Below, one piece after another: positions 35,959 through 44,252 of a DNA stretch of 64,000 nt. This stretch comes from Brumimicrobium salinarum. Lineage in GTDB: Bacteria > Bacteroidota > Bacteroidia > Flavobacteriales_D > Crocinitomicaceae. Every line of letters starts with the position of its first letter. Position 1 is the first letter of the stretch. Under the pieces are notes generated by a model. The model was not told where the DNA came from and made no database searches. It saw only the letters and a program-made list of their open reading frames with translations. The DNA is taken from NCBI RefSeq assembly GCF_002844555.1, contig NZ_PJNI01000002.1, positions 124,001-188,000 on the forward strand. The letters are read 5' to 3'. The position numbers were made by a program, and so were the translations under genes.

Positions 35959-36038
35959 TTTTCCAAAGATACAAATTTCCGACATTAGTTGAAGCTTTTA
36001 CGACCAAACATAACGCTCGAACTTATATCTTTGGAAAA
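35959..36038. repeat. 13-bp inverted repeat carrying opposed -7 elements
   Basis: ttttccaaagata at 35959-35971 is the exact reverse complement of tatctttggaaaa at 36026-36038, with 54 bp between. Each arm contains TATCTTTG, one reading minus toward the GNAT gene, the other reading plus into the PLP-enzyme gene antisense. It may be a symmetric promoter/operator or a chance repeat of a promoter word. Confidence 0.5.
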
Positions 36039-36063
36039 GTTTATTTTTCTAAAATGGATTGAA

Positions 36064-37917
36064 TTATTGATCTAGGGAATTAACGAATGCTTTAAAAACT
36101 GCTTTATGTCTATCCAAATCCATTTGTCCAGAAAGTGAAGCCCTGACAATATAGTCTTTGTCTCCTTCTTTTGTTGTTCCTTGAGTTGAAGTCGCTGGAA
36201 TTGTCCAGTAACATCCTTTTAATTGCCCATAGCTTACGCAGTATTTACTTTCCTCAGGAATCTCTGTGATCATCATATTGATGAGTTTTAAGTTTAACTT
36301 ACGCTTGTTTTCTTCTCTTTCTTCTGGTGTATCACCAAATGTTGGTAGGTCTAAAGAAAAAACAGAAGGCGTAAAACCATCTTTGGCAAGTTCATCTGAC
36401 ACAAAGTTAACCTTTGCAGGAGGTAATTCATTTTTTATAAATTCAACAAAAGCTTTAGTGTTTTTATAGGCTGATTCAATTCTTTGATTCATTGATGGCA
36501 TTTGTTCAGCCAAAATCTCATATTGTAAGGCTGTAGCTTCATTATCACATATTAAAAGATGTTTTTCAACCTTGTCGATAAGTCGATTTGTTTTTGTATT
36601 ACCTATGCAATATCCTGCTGTACATTTTCCTCCACTTGGAAATTTAGAACCACTCGCGTATGAAATGGTACGTACCTCAGATAAAATTTCTCCCTCTCCT
36701 AAGAAGTGGACATTTGGACAAAATGTTTGATCTAATATAAAAACAGGATCAATAGCTTGTTCGCCACTTTTTGTTGTTCTTTTAGCTGTTAAAACAGCCT
36801 TTAAATCATCTAGATTGGGCACTTCAACACGCGGGTTTGTTGGAATCTCTGCAATTATGTATGGAATAGCATCAATCTCACCAAGTGTATTTAAAACCTT
36901 ATTTATACTTTGAACCATATCATTGTCACCATCAACGGGTAAGTCTACAATTTCTACATTGTCTAAACAAGCAGCAACTCTTCTCGCTTGATCATTGGTT
37001 CCACCATAACAGTTTGGAGGAACAATAAATTTTATCTCTTTGTTTGGATGATTTTCAAGAGCATCTTCTATGAGTCCCATCATAATTGCGTATTGCATAG
37101 AGAGTCCACTAGAAGCAGCTAAAGCTTTTGTTTCAGAACCAGAAATTTGCTGAATTAAACTTTGTACTGTTTCTTTCTCCTTTTTAGTGGTGTTTTTGTC
37201 TTCTTTTTCATAGGAAGTTGAGGTTAATTCCTGAAGTGCTCTATAACTGTTTTGAGGAGTCATAGAAATTGTTTCTCTTCTTCTAACGTGTTGTATTTCA
37301 TTTATGTATTTGTTATTATCTAAACCGTTAGTAAGGATGATGCTGCCGAGTCCATTATAAATTTCAACGAAAAAGTCTATTGAAGTGTATAGATTTCTTT
37401 CAGCGCTGATATCCTCTTTGGTATCAATTAAAATAGTTGTTTCTTCAACAGATTCAACAGCTTGAATGTTTTCAATTTTTTGTGTCTTGAATTTATAACC
37501 GTAAACACGTTTTATGACCTCCTCATCAAAGCATTCTGGGAGCTTATCAAAATATAAAATTCTAGTTGCCTTGTTGTCCAATAAATTTTTTCTCAAAACA
37601 GCTAAAATAGGTGCTGTTTTTGAAGAAAAACTAATAACTGCCTCAGGATTTAGGTCGTTCATTTTGGCAATGCTCCATTCTAAGATACTGGAAAGCGGAT
37701 GTCCTAAGCGAATGTAATCATAAGCGGTTGGTAGGGCAGATAATTCATTTTGTTCAGCATTATTTTCTAAGTAAAGCTTCTCAAATCCATCTAGAAAGGC
37801 TGTTTTTGCTAAGGATTCATTGTAAATATCAAGTCTATGTGTGGTCAAATTTAGCCAATCAGTGGGTAAATTAATAATAACATTTTTGATGTAATCTTGT
37901 ATTTTGTTTGTTTTCAT
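36064..37917 (-). CDS. Large Cys/Met-metabolism PLP-dependent enzyme
   Basis: A 617-residue protein. The C-terminal ~390 residues belong to the cystathionine gamma-synthase-like fold-type I PLP enzymes: SETKALAASSGLSMQYAI, VPPNCYGGTND, FILDQTF, and the cofactor lysine in SYASGSKFPSGGKCTAGY (Lys425 from this start). The N-terminal ~220 residues form a second domain I do not recognise. The start used is MKTNKIQDYI. A frame 11 codons longer has a TACATTGC promoter-like site inside it. The substrate is not predictable. Members in Bacteroidota of this size are annotated only as PLP-dependent transferases. The gene is 107 bp upstream of the GNAT gene on the same strand. Confidence 0.83.
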   Translation of the reverse strand: MKTNKIQDYIKNVIINLPTDWLNLTTHRLDIYNESLAKTAFLDGFEKLYLENNAEQNELSALPTAYDYIRLGHPLSSILEWSIAKMNDLNPEAVISFSSKTAPILAVLRKNLLDNKATRILYFDKLPECFDEEVIKRVYGYKFKTQKIENIQAVESVEETTILIDTKEDISAERNLYTSIDFFVEIYNGLGSIILTNGLDNNKYINEIQHVRRRETISMTPQNSYRALQELTSTSYEKEDKNTTKKEKETVQSLIQQISGSETKALAASSGLSMQYAIMMGLIEDALENHPNKEIKFIVPPNCYGGTNDQARRVAACLDNVEIVDLPVDGDNDMVQSINKVLNTLGEIDAIPYIIAEIPTNPRVEVPNLDDLKAVLTAKRTTKSGEQAIDPVFILDQTFCPNVHFLGEGEILSEVRTISYASGSKFPSGGKCTAGYCIGNTKTNRLIDKVEKHLLICDNEATALQYEILAEQMPSMNQRIESAYKNTKAFVEFIKNELPPAKVNFVSDELAKDGFTPSVFSLDLPTFGDTPEEREENKRKLNLKLINMMITEIPEESKYCVSYGQLKGCYWTIPATSTQGTTKEGDKDYIVRASLSGQMDLDRHKAVFKAFVNSLDQ

Positions 37918-38236
37918 ATCTTCTTTGATTATTAGCGGCGCAATGTACAATAATTAGCAGTTTTATTGAAATTTTTTGGCGTAAGTTTTCAGTAGTCTTT
38001 TTTAAATTTAATAGGTTATTCCTTATATGAAGTCTTGAATTAATATTTGGTGGGTTATACAAGCGGAAGGGTATATAATTAAATTCAGTCTCCGGGAAAT
38101 GGATATTTTTGTTCATACGAGAGGTATTGAAATGATTGCATAGACATTAATGTTAACCACAAATAATAGATCCTAAAATTAAAATATTCTAAAAACTTGA
38201 TAGGGTGGAACAAAATTTGAATATTTGTATTCACCG
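37918..38236. other. Divergent intergenic region, 319 bp
   Basis: No gene is seen. On the minus side gcaatgta (37940-37947) reads TACATTGC, a weak -7 for the PLP enzyme. On the plus side AATATTTG at 38220-38227 resembles TAnnTTTG with one mismatch and ends 9 nt before the OmpA-like ATG. No hairpin or repeat stands out. Confidence 0.35.
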
Positions 38237-39091
38237 ATGAAGAAACTTGTATTTTTATTTTTTATATGTTCCCTATTAGGGAGGACACAAGATTTAACCG
38301 GAAATTGGTCTGGAATACTAATTCACAATGGAGCTTCATTAAAAAAAGCTGATGTTATTTATCTCAAATTAACTGCAAACAACACAAAAGTTTCAGGTCT
38401 TACACGAATAGAATTACTTGACGGAACTGATTTTGCAGTTAAATCTTTCACGGGCGATCAAAAAGAAAATCAACTGCGACTATCAGAAGAATATGGGCGA
38501 AAATCTTCAAATACGCGTCTTTCTCCAGTTTGTAAACTAAATTATGAATTAAAATATATTGATTCTACGGGGTATTTAAAAGGTACTTACGTGAGTTCGG
38601 ATTGTCGAAATTATCAAGGAGAAGTCGTTTTTTTTCGTTCAAACCATCCAGTAAATACAGATAAGAAACCAGCATCTACTCATCTTTGGAAACATAGATT
38701 TATACGAAATTATCAAAAAGGATATCCAGCACCTGAGATAATGAAAGCTGAGCAGATGAACTTTAAGTTTCAACCCATTTACTTTGATCATGATAAATCT
38801 GAAATAAAACCCGAGTTTCATGAATATTTGAATCGAATGGCACGTGTTTTAGACGGTATTCATGACTTGAGAGTTGAGATAATAGGGCACACTGATGCTG
38901 TAGGAACTGACCAGTACAACATTGGACTTTCAGAAAGAAGAGCAAAGGCTATACGTGATTATTTTAAAGCACAAGGTATTGAACCTGAAAAATTAGAAAT
39001 TGACTTTAAGGGAAAACGGCAACCGATAGAAACGAATAAAACAAGGGAAGGAAAACAAATGAATAGGCGAGTAGTGTTTAAGTTTATTTAG
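38237..39091 (+). CDS. OmpA-family exported protein
   Basis: A 284-residue protein. A signal peptide (MKKLVFLFFICSLLGRTQ) is followed by a ~140-residue beta-rich domain starting LTGNWSGILIHNGAS, and a C-terminal OmpA-like peptidoglycan-binding domain: FQPIYFDHDKSEIKPE, then IGHTDAVGTDQYNIGLSERRA and NRRVVFKF, with the diaminopimelate-binding Asp and Arg positions conserved. It probably ties the outer membrane to the cell wall. The preferred start is the ATG at 38237, not an in-frame TTG at 38225. Its end overlaps the convergent Nudix gene by 8 bp. Confidence 0.9.
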   Translation: MKKLVFLFFICSLLGRTQDLTGNWSGILIHNGASLKKADVIYLKLTANNTKVSGLTRIELLDGTDFAVKSFTGDQKENQLRLSEEYGRKSSNTRLSPVCKLNYELKYIDSTGYLKGTYVSSDCRNYQGEVVFFRSNHPVNTDKKPASTHLWKHRFIRNYQKGYPAPEIMKAEQMNFKFQPIYFDHDKSEIKPEFHEYLNRMARVLDGIHDLRVEIIGHTDAVGTDQYNIGLSERRAKAIRDYFKAQGIEPEKLEIDFKGKRQPIETNKTREGKQMNRRVVFKFI

Positions 39092-39692
39092 ATTTAAACG
39101 GTTCGATTACAGCTTTGATAGACGCAAAAGTATTATTCACCACAAGATAAAGATCTTCGTTTTTAAACCATCTTACTTCTCGAATATCTTCTTCTAATTG
39201 AGGTTTTACATTTATTTCATCCGTCTCAAGAAAATACCAATAATTTTTCTTGAAGTAGTAATTGTTATAAGCAAAGTAAACGTGAAATGTATTTGTCAGC
39301 GGTTTTATGATTTTCAACGATGTTATTCCACATTCCTCTTGAATCTCTCGAATTGCGGCTTCTTCTGGTGATTCATCTTTTTCTATTTTTCCTTTAGGAA
39401 TATCCCAATGATCATTTCTGTAGATAAATAATAAATGTTGAGTTTTCACGTTTTGCACAATACCTCCAGCGGCTTCAATTGTAATGAAGTTTTTGAAGAA
39501 TTGATTCATGGTTTGTTCAGGATCTGGTGAGTTAAAGAAGAACCGCTGTTGATTTGACTGTTTCAATTCGGAACGAAAGAGGTTAAAGTCATTGATTTTT
39601 AGTGCAGGTAGGAAACGATTTGGTAGAGAAGATGATGTAGACTTATCTTTTTGAAAGTAAATTGGAATATTATCGATAAAAACTTTATACAT
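39084..39692 (-). CDS. Nudix hydrolase
   Basis: A 202-residue protein with a perfect Nudix box at residues 101-123: Gly101, Glu107, Arg115-Glu116, Glu119-Glu120 and Gly122, placed after WDIPK. An ~70-residue N-terminal extension precedes the domain. Nudix enzymes hydrolyse nucleoside diphosphates linked to another moiety, but the substrate here is unknown. The divergent start codon of pyrE is only 8 bp away, and the 3' end overlaps the OmpA-like gene. Confidence 0.9.
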   Translation of the reverse strand: MYKVFIDNIPIYFQKDKSTSSSLPNRFLPALKINDFNLFRSELKQSNQQRFFFNSPDPEQTMNQFFKNFITIEAAGGIVQNVKTQHLLFIYRNDHWDIPKGKIEKDESPEEAAIREIQEECGITSLKIIKPLTNTFHVYFAYNNYYFKKNYWYFLETDEINVKPQLEEDIREVRWFKNEDLYLVVNNTFASIKAVIEPFKSK

Positions 39693-39695
39693 TTG
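39688..39695 (+). promoter_or_regulatory. -7 promoter element of pyrE
   Basis: TACATTTG exactly matches TAnnTTTG and ends 5 nt before the pyrE ATG. It overlaps the first codons of the divergent Nudix gene, so pyrE is probably transcribed without a leader. Confidence 0.5.
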
Positions 39696-39700
39696 CGAAT

Positions 39701-40342
39701 ATGATTACAGATATTGATAATTCAGCAAAGATAGCAGAATTTTTACTACAAATAAAAGCTGTCAAACTTCAACCAAATGACCCCTTTACATGGTCTTCAG
39801 GTTGGAAATCCCCCATATATTGTGACAACAGAAAAACGCTGTCGTATCCTAATATTAGAACTTTTATAAGACAAAGTTTTTGTAACGCAATTCTAGAAGA
39901 ATTTGGAAAGCCAGAAATTATTGCTGGAGTCGCTACTGGAGGAATTGCAATGGGAGCTTTGGTTGCACAAGAGTTAGGTTTACCTTTTATATATGTTCGT
40001 TCATCGGCCAAAGGACATGGACTTGAAAACATGATAGAAGGAGATTACACCAGTGAAGCAAATGTTGTTGTTATTGAGGATTTAATCTCAACAGGAGGTA
40101 GCAGTTTAAAAGCAGTAGAGGCATTGAGAAATGCAAAACTCAATGTAAAAGGCGTTATGGCCATATTCCATTATGGATTCGATACCGCCGATGAAGCGTT
40201 TAAAGCCGCGCGATGTCCTTTAAAAGTTTTGTCAAACTATGACATTATGATTGAGAGTGCATTAAAACAAGGAACCATAAACGAGAATGATTTAAAATCT
40301 TTAAAGGAATGGAGAACTGCACCACAATCTTGGAAAAAATAA
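39701..40342 (+). CDS. pyrE: Orotate phosphoribosyltransferase
   Basis: PyrE converts orotate and PRPP to OMP in pyrimidine synthesis. The 213-residue protein has the OPRTase substrate region FTWSSGWKSPIYCDNRKTLSYP, GVATGGIAMGALVA, the catalytic loop RSSAKGHGLENMIEGD, and the PRPP-binding VVVIEDLISTGGS (about 122-134). Length is typical. It opens an operon with the SRPBCC gene 7 nt downstream. Confidence 0.95.
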   Translation: MITDIDNSAKIAEFLLQIKAVKLQPNDPFTWSSGWKSPIYCDNRKTLSYPNIRTFIRQSFCNAILEEFGKPEIIAGVATGGIAMGALVAQELGLPFIYVRSSAKGHGLENMIEGDYTSEANVVVIEDLISTGGSSLKAVEALRNAKLNVKGVMAIFHYGFDTADEAFKAARCPLKVLSNYDIMIESALKQGTINENDLKSLKEWRTAPQSWKK

Positions 40343-40349
40343 ATAAATT

Positions 40350-40757
40350 ATGAAAATTAAAAGTGAAAAAACTGTTGTAAACGCTGATGTTAAAAGCGTA
40401 TTTAACTTTATATCAGACACAAGAAATCTTGAACAATTACTTCCAGAAAATGAAGTGAAAGATTTTCAAGGCTCGGAAAAGGATTGTTCGTTTAAGGTTC
40501 AAGGAGGAATTGTAATTTCTTTAGAACAAAAAGAATTAATTCCAACCCAAGAGATAAAAATGACGTCAGGTAGTAAATCTCCTTTCCCGTTTAAACTTTC
40601 TGTACATTTAGAAGATAAGGACGGGAAGACGGAAGGATATATTGCATTTGATGGAGAAGTAAACGCTTTTTTAAAAATGATGGTTAAAAAACCTTTGACA
40701 AATTTATTTAATCACATGACAGAAAGAATGACGACTGTTTTTGCTGATCAAAAATAA
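40350..40757 (+). CDS. SRPBCC (START-like) domain protein
   Basis: A 135-residue protein consisting of a single SRPBCC fold: N-terminal strand and helix EKTVVNADVKSVFNFISDTRNLEQLLPE, several strands, and a long C-terminal helix. These helix-grip domains bind hydrophobic ligands. No catalytic residues are apparent. It follows pyrE by 7 nt, a pairing I have seen described in Bacteroidota, though its function there is unknown. Confidence 0.8.
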   Translation: MKIKSEKTVVNADVKSVFNFISDTRNLEQLLPENEVKDFQGSEKDCSFKVQGGIVISLEQKELIPTQEIKMTSGSKSPFPFKLSVHLEDKDGKTEGYIAFDGEVNAFLKMMVKKPLTNLFNHMTERMTTVFADQK

Positions 40758-40825
40758 AAAAGTGTTTTTTTAGCCTTAAAAAGTGCTTAGTCTTCTATGT
40801 TTTTATAAAAATTAGAAGTTAAATA

Positions 40826-42727
40826 ATGAGTAAAAAATCAATTCCAACATTATTTTTAAATTTTGAAACCGTTCCCCGTTGGGTTGTAATGGTTATTGAT
40901 GTAATTATAAGTTTAGCAGCACTCGTACTAGCTTATTTTGTGCGATTTGATTTTTATACGGATTCAGAATTAATTAAACAAGAATGGGGATTTATTAAAG
41001 AGGTTCTCCCTTTTATTGTGATTCTTAAATTTGCTGTATTTTATTTTTTTAAAATTCATAAAGGCCTAATTCGACATACTTCATTAGAGGATGTAAAACG
41101 AATATTTTTTGCATTACTCACCTTTTCTTTAATTTTAGCTTTTACGAGTTTTATAAGAAAATTCTACTTTGATGAACGGTATGTTCTACCAACTTCTGTT
41201 TTAGTTGTAGAGTTTTTAGCTTCTTTACTTTTCTTGATTGGTTTCAGATTTTCAATTAAAGTATTGTATTATGAATTTCATAAGCCAAAAACAGAAGATC
41301 GAAAAAATGTAATTATTTATGGTTCGGGTGTTTCTGGATTAATTACGAAAAGAACCATAGAGAAAGATCCATCAATAGGTGTTAAAATAATAGGTTTTGT
41401 AGATGACAATAAAAAGCTGAAGGGGAGTAGGTTAGAGGGGGCTAAAATTTATCATAGCTCAAAGTTGAAGTGTTTAATCGACAAACATGAAATTAATGAA
41501 TTGATTGTTGCCATTCAAAACCCTATTAATAAGAATGTAAATCAAATTATTGAAACTTGTTTAGAGAAAAATGTTGAGATAAAAAAAGTACCTAGTTTTA
41601 AACGATGGATTGACGGTGAATTTCAACTCAACCAAATTCGAAAGATAAATATTGACGATTTACTTGGACGAGATCCAATAAGTCTTAAAGTTGAAGCAGT
41701 TAAGTCAGAGCTCAAAGATCAAATAATTCTAATCACAGGAGCTGCGGGATCTATTGGTAGTGGTATTGTTCGTCAAGTTGTAAATTATTCCCCTAAGAAA
41801 GTTATTCTTTTAGATCAGTGGGAATCAGGGTTGTATGACTTGCGTATAGATCTGATATCTAAGGAGTTGAATCAAAATGTTGAAGTTGTTATCGGTGATG
41901 TCCGAGATAAAGCCCGCATGGAAAAACTTTTTAAAACCTATACTCCTACAATTGTTTTCCATGCTGCTGCTTATAAGCATGTTCCATTAATGGAGGCCAA
42001 TCCGTCTGAATCTATAAAGACAAATGTTTTGGGTACTAAAACAATAGTAGACTTATCAGATAAATATAAGGTTGTTAAAATGGTGATGATTTCAACAGAT
42101 AAAGCTGTAAATCCTACCAATGTAATGGGAGCTTCTAAAAGAATTGCGGAAATCTATGCTCAAGCAATCAATGAAAAGTCAACCACTCAATATGTTACAA
42201 CACGGTTTGGCAACGTTTTAGGATCAAATGGATCTGTTATTCCACTTTTTAAAAGACAAATTGATGAGGGAGGGCCAGTAACGGTTACAAATGAACATGT
42301 AACTAGATATTTCATGACAATACCAGAAGCTTGTCAACTTGTTTTAGAAGCGGGAGCGATGGGTAAGGGTGGTGAAATATATGTTTTTGACATGGGAAAG
42401 CCAATAAAGATTGTTGATCTTGCTAAAAAAATGATTCGTTTGTCAGGATTGGAATTAGAGAAAGATATTGAGATTAAGATTACGGGTTTGAGACCAGGAG
42501 AAAAGCTTTATGAAGAGTTGCTTGCCGATACAGAAAATACACTTCCAACACACCACCCAAAAATCATGAAAGGTAGTGTTACCGCTTCTTCATCCACCAA
42601 ATTAAAATTGATAGAAGAGTTGATTCTTCTTTTTGATCAGCAAGATAATCAAGCTATAGTAAAACTTATGAAACAAATTGTACCAGAATTTAAAAGTAAT
42701 AATTCAGAATATTCAAAATTAGATTAG
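40826..42727 (+). CDS. CapD/FlaA1-type nucleoside-diphosphate-sugar 4,6-dehydratase
   Basis: A 633-residue integral-membrane dehydratase. Four hydrophobic helices lie in residues about 18-145, then a Rossmann-like NVIIYGSGVSG region (161-171), and a large extended-SDR domain with ITGAAGSIGSG (303-313). The catalytic triad region reads STDKAVNPTNVMGASK (423-438), so the usual Tyr of YxxxK is Met, as in long FlaA1/PglF/WbpM-type enzymes. These convert UDP-GlcNAc to a 4-keto-6-deoxy sugar, the first step toward bacillosamine or QuiNAc. It stands alone here, without aminotransferase or glycosyltransferase neighbours. The 4HBT gene starts directly after its stop. Confidence 0.93.
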   Translation: MSKKSIPTLFLNFETVPRWVVMVIDVIISLAALVLAYFVRFDFYTDSELIKQEWGFIKEVLPFIVILKFAVFYFFKIHKGLIRHTSLEDVKRIFFALLTFSLILAFTSFIRKFYFDERYVLPTSVLVVEFLASLLFLIGFRFSIKVLYYEFHKPKTEDRKNVIIYGSGVSGLITKRTIEKDPSIGVKIIGFVDDNKKLKGSRLEGAKIYHSSKLKCLIDKHEINELIVAIQNPINKNVNQIIETCLEKNVEIKKVPSFKRWIDGEFQLNQIRKINIDDLLGRDPISLKVEAVKSELKDQIILITGAAGSIGSGIVRQVVNYSPKKVILLDQWESGLYDLRIDLISKELNQNVEVVIGDVRDKARMEKLFKTYTPTIVFHAAAYKHVPLMEANPSESIKTNVLGTKTIVDLSDKYKVVKMVMISTDKAVNPTNVMGASKRIAEIYAQAINEKSTTQYVTTRFGNVLGSNGSVIPLFKRQIDEGGPVTVTNEHVTRYFMTIPEACQLVLEAGAMGKGGEIYVFDMGKPIKIVDLAKKMIRLSGLELEKDIEIKITGLRPGEKLYEELLADTENTLPTHHPKIMKGSVTASSSTKLKLIEELILLFDQQDNQAIVKLMKQIVPEFKSNNSEYSKLD

Positions 42728-43123
42728 ATGTTAAAACCAGCAGAGATTCAAGTTAGATTCGCAGATTGCGACATGATGGGACACGTTAATAACGCAGTTT
42801 ATTTAAGTTATTTCGAAATGGCAAGAATGCATTATTTCGAACAATTAGTAGGAGCTGAGTGGGATTATCAAAAACACGGAACGCTACTAGTAAAAAATGA
42901 GGTGGTTTACCTTAAGCCTGTATTGCTAAATGATACTCCAAAAATTTTTGTACATTTAGAGCGTATTGGAGAAAAGAGCTTTACTTTTGGATATACCGTT
43001 AAAGTAAATGATGAAGTAAGAACTACAGGTAGTTCGAAACTAGTTTGTTTTGATTTTAAAACGCAATCAACAGTTAAAGTATTTCCTTCATTTATAGAGG
43101 CTTTTCAAAAATTAGATCAATAA
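42728..43123 (+). CDS. Acyl-CoA thioesterase, hotdog (4HBT) fold
   Basis: A 131-residue single-domain hotdog thioesterase. The motif VRFADCDMMGHVNNAVYLSYFEMAR has the catalytic Asp and the helix-start pattern of 4-hydroxybenzoyl-CoA thioesterase and YbgC. It starts on the base following the CapD-like stop codon and precedes the MORN-type gene by 1 nt, so it belongs to the same operon. The acyl-CoA substrate is unknown. Confidence 0.9.
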   Translation: MLKPAEIQVRFADCDMMGHVNNAVYLSYFEMARMHYFEQLVGAEWDYQKHGTLLVKNEVVYLKPVLLNDTPKIFVHLERIGEKSFTFGYTVKVNDEVRTTGSSKLVCFDFKTQSTVKVFPSFIEAFQKLDQ

Positions 43124-43124
43124 T

Positions 43125-44228
43125 ATGAATAAAGTAGTTATTCTCATTTTTTTACTATGTATTCCATTTGCACACAGTCAAATATCAAAAAATAATGCTT
43201 TTGGAAATCAACGCGGACCTTGTTTTCAGAAATCGCTCGATCGACTAGGAAAAAGATATGCAAGTTGGGAGTGTGATGAGTTTGACAATATTGTTGATTG
43301 TAATGAAAAATTAGAATCTGATCCTGGAAGTAACCTCGTTCTCACACGTTCTTCAGGTACACCTTTTACAGGAGATTGTGAGTCATGTCACATGAATGGT
43401 TTGCGCCAAAGATTAGTGCATTTTGTGAACGGAAAAACAGATGGAATTGATACGACTTATTATCAGTCAGGCTGTCCACAAGTGGTGAGGAATCACATAA
43501 CTGGAGTGGAAAATGGGACATGGACATATTATAATGACACCAGTGGTTTGGTCGCTTGGAAAATAAACTACTTTAACGGAGAGAAACATGGAGAATCCAT
43601 TTTTTATCGACAAAATAAAGTAGGAACTGATTTTGTAACCGTTAAAATTAATGGGGCAGAAAGAAAGATTCACTATTCCACGTATGAAAACGACACTGTA
43701 AAAATTGAAATCTATAACAATGGTAAACTAGAAGGTATTAAGAAAGAATACTGGCCAGGTTCCAAAATAAAACGAGAAGTCAGTTATAAAGAAGGTGTTT
43801 TTGATGGCGCTTATATTGAATATGGTCCATCAGGAAATGTGATGCAAGAAAGAAATTACGACGAAGGATTAAAAGATGGTGATTGGAAATATTATTACAA
43901 TGATGGTAGTTTATTAAAAACTGAAAGTTGGAATAAAGACGTTAAAGACGGAACATTCAAAACCTTCTATATTCAAGGGCATATCCAAACTCTTGAAACC
44001 TATAAAAGAGGCATGAAGCACGGTCGATTTATGGAGCGTTTTCCGGACGATAAGATAAAAAGAGAAGCCGAGTACAAACGTGGCGAATTGATTGAAGAAC
44101 ACGTATTTGATAAATACGGTAATGAAATTAGAACTGTTGGTGAGGATCAACCGCATGAGAAAAATGAGGATGATGAAATGCCGACAACAAAAAAGCGAAA
44201 ATGGTGGCAGTTTTGGAAGAAAAAGTAA
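43125..44228 (+). CDS. Exported MORN/YwqK-like repeat protein
   Basis: A 367-residue protein. It has a signal peptide (MNKVVILIFLLCIPFAHSQ), a cysteine-rich N-terminal part (Cys33, 50, 59, 85, 88) with CESCHMNG at 85-92, then eight or so repeats of the MORN type, each a Tyr/Asn-Gly strand pair such as NGKTDGIDTTYY, NGKLEGIKKEYW and DGDWKYYYNDGS. It ends with a basic tail, KKRKWWQFWKKK. MORN-like modules are found in phosphatidylinositol-binding eukaryotic proteins and in bacterial proteins labelled YwqK-like antitoxins. A toxin partner is not present. The CxxCH could be a metal or disulfide site. Confidence 0.82.
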   Translation: MNKVVILIFLLCIPFAHSQISKNNAFGNQRGPCFQKSLDRLGKRYASWECDEFDNIVDCNEKLESDPGSNLVLTRSSGTPFTGDCESCHMNGLRQRLVHFVNGKTDGIDTTYYQSGCPQVVRNHITGVENGTWTYYNDTSGLVAWKINYFNGEKHGESIFYRQNKVGTDFVTVKINGAERKIHYSTYENDTVKIEIYNNGKLEGIKKEYWPGSKIKREVSYKEGVFDGAYIEYGPSGNVMQERNYDEGLKDGDWKYYYNDGSLLKTESWNKDVKDGTFKTFYIQGHIQTLETYKRGMKHGRFMERFPDDKIKREAEYKRGELIEEHVFDKYGNEIRTVGEDQPHEKNEDDEMPTTKKRKWWQFWKKK

Positions 44229-44252
44229 ACCATTTTTATTTGAAATAGAAAT

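Noticed and set aside
43377-43394. CESCHM as a c-type heme site
   Set aside because: One CxxCH in a MORN-repeat protein with several other cysteines and no cytochrome context; a metal or disulfide role is simpler.
43125-44228. YwqK-like protein as the antitoxin of a toxin-antitoxin pair
   Set aside because: No toxin gene is adjacent and the protein has a signal peptide, so it is exported; the antitoxin label is only a repeat-family name.
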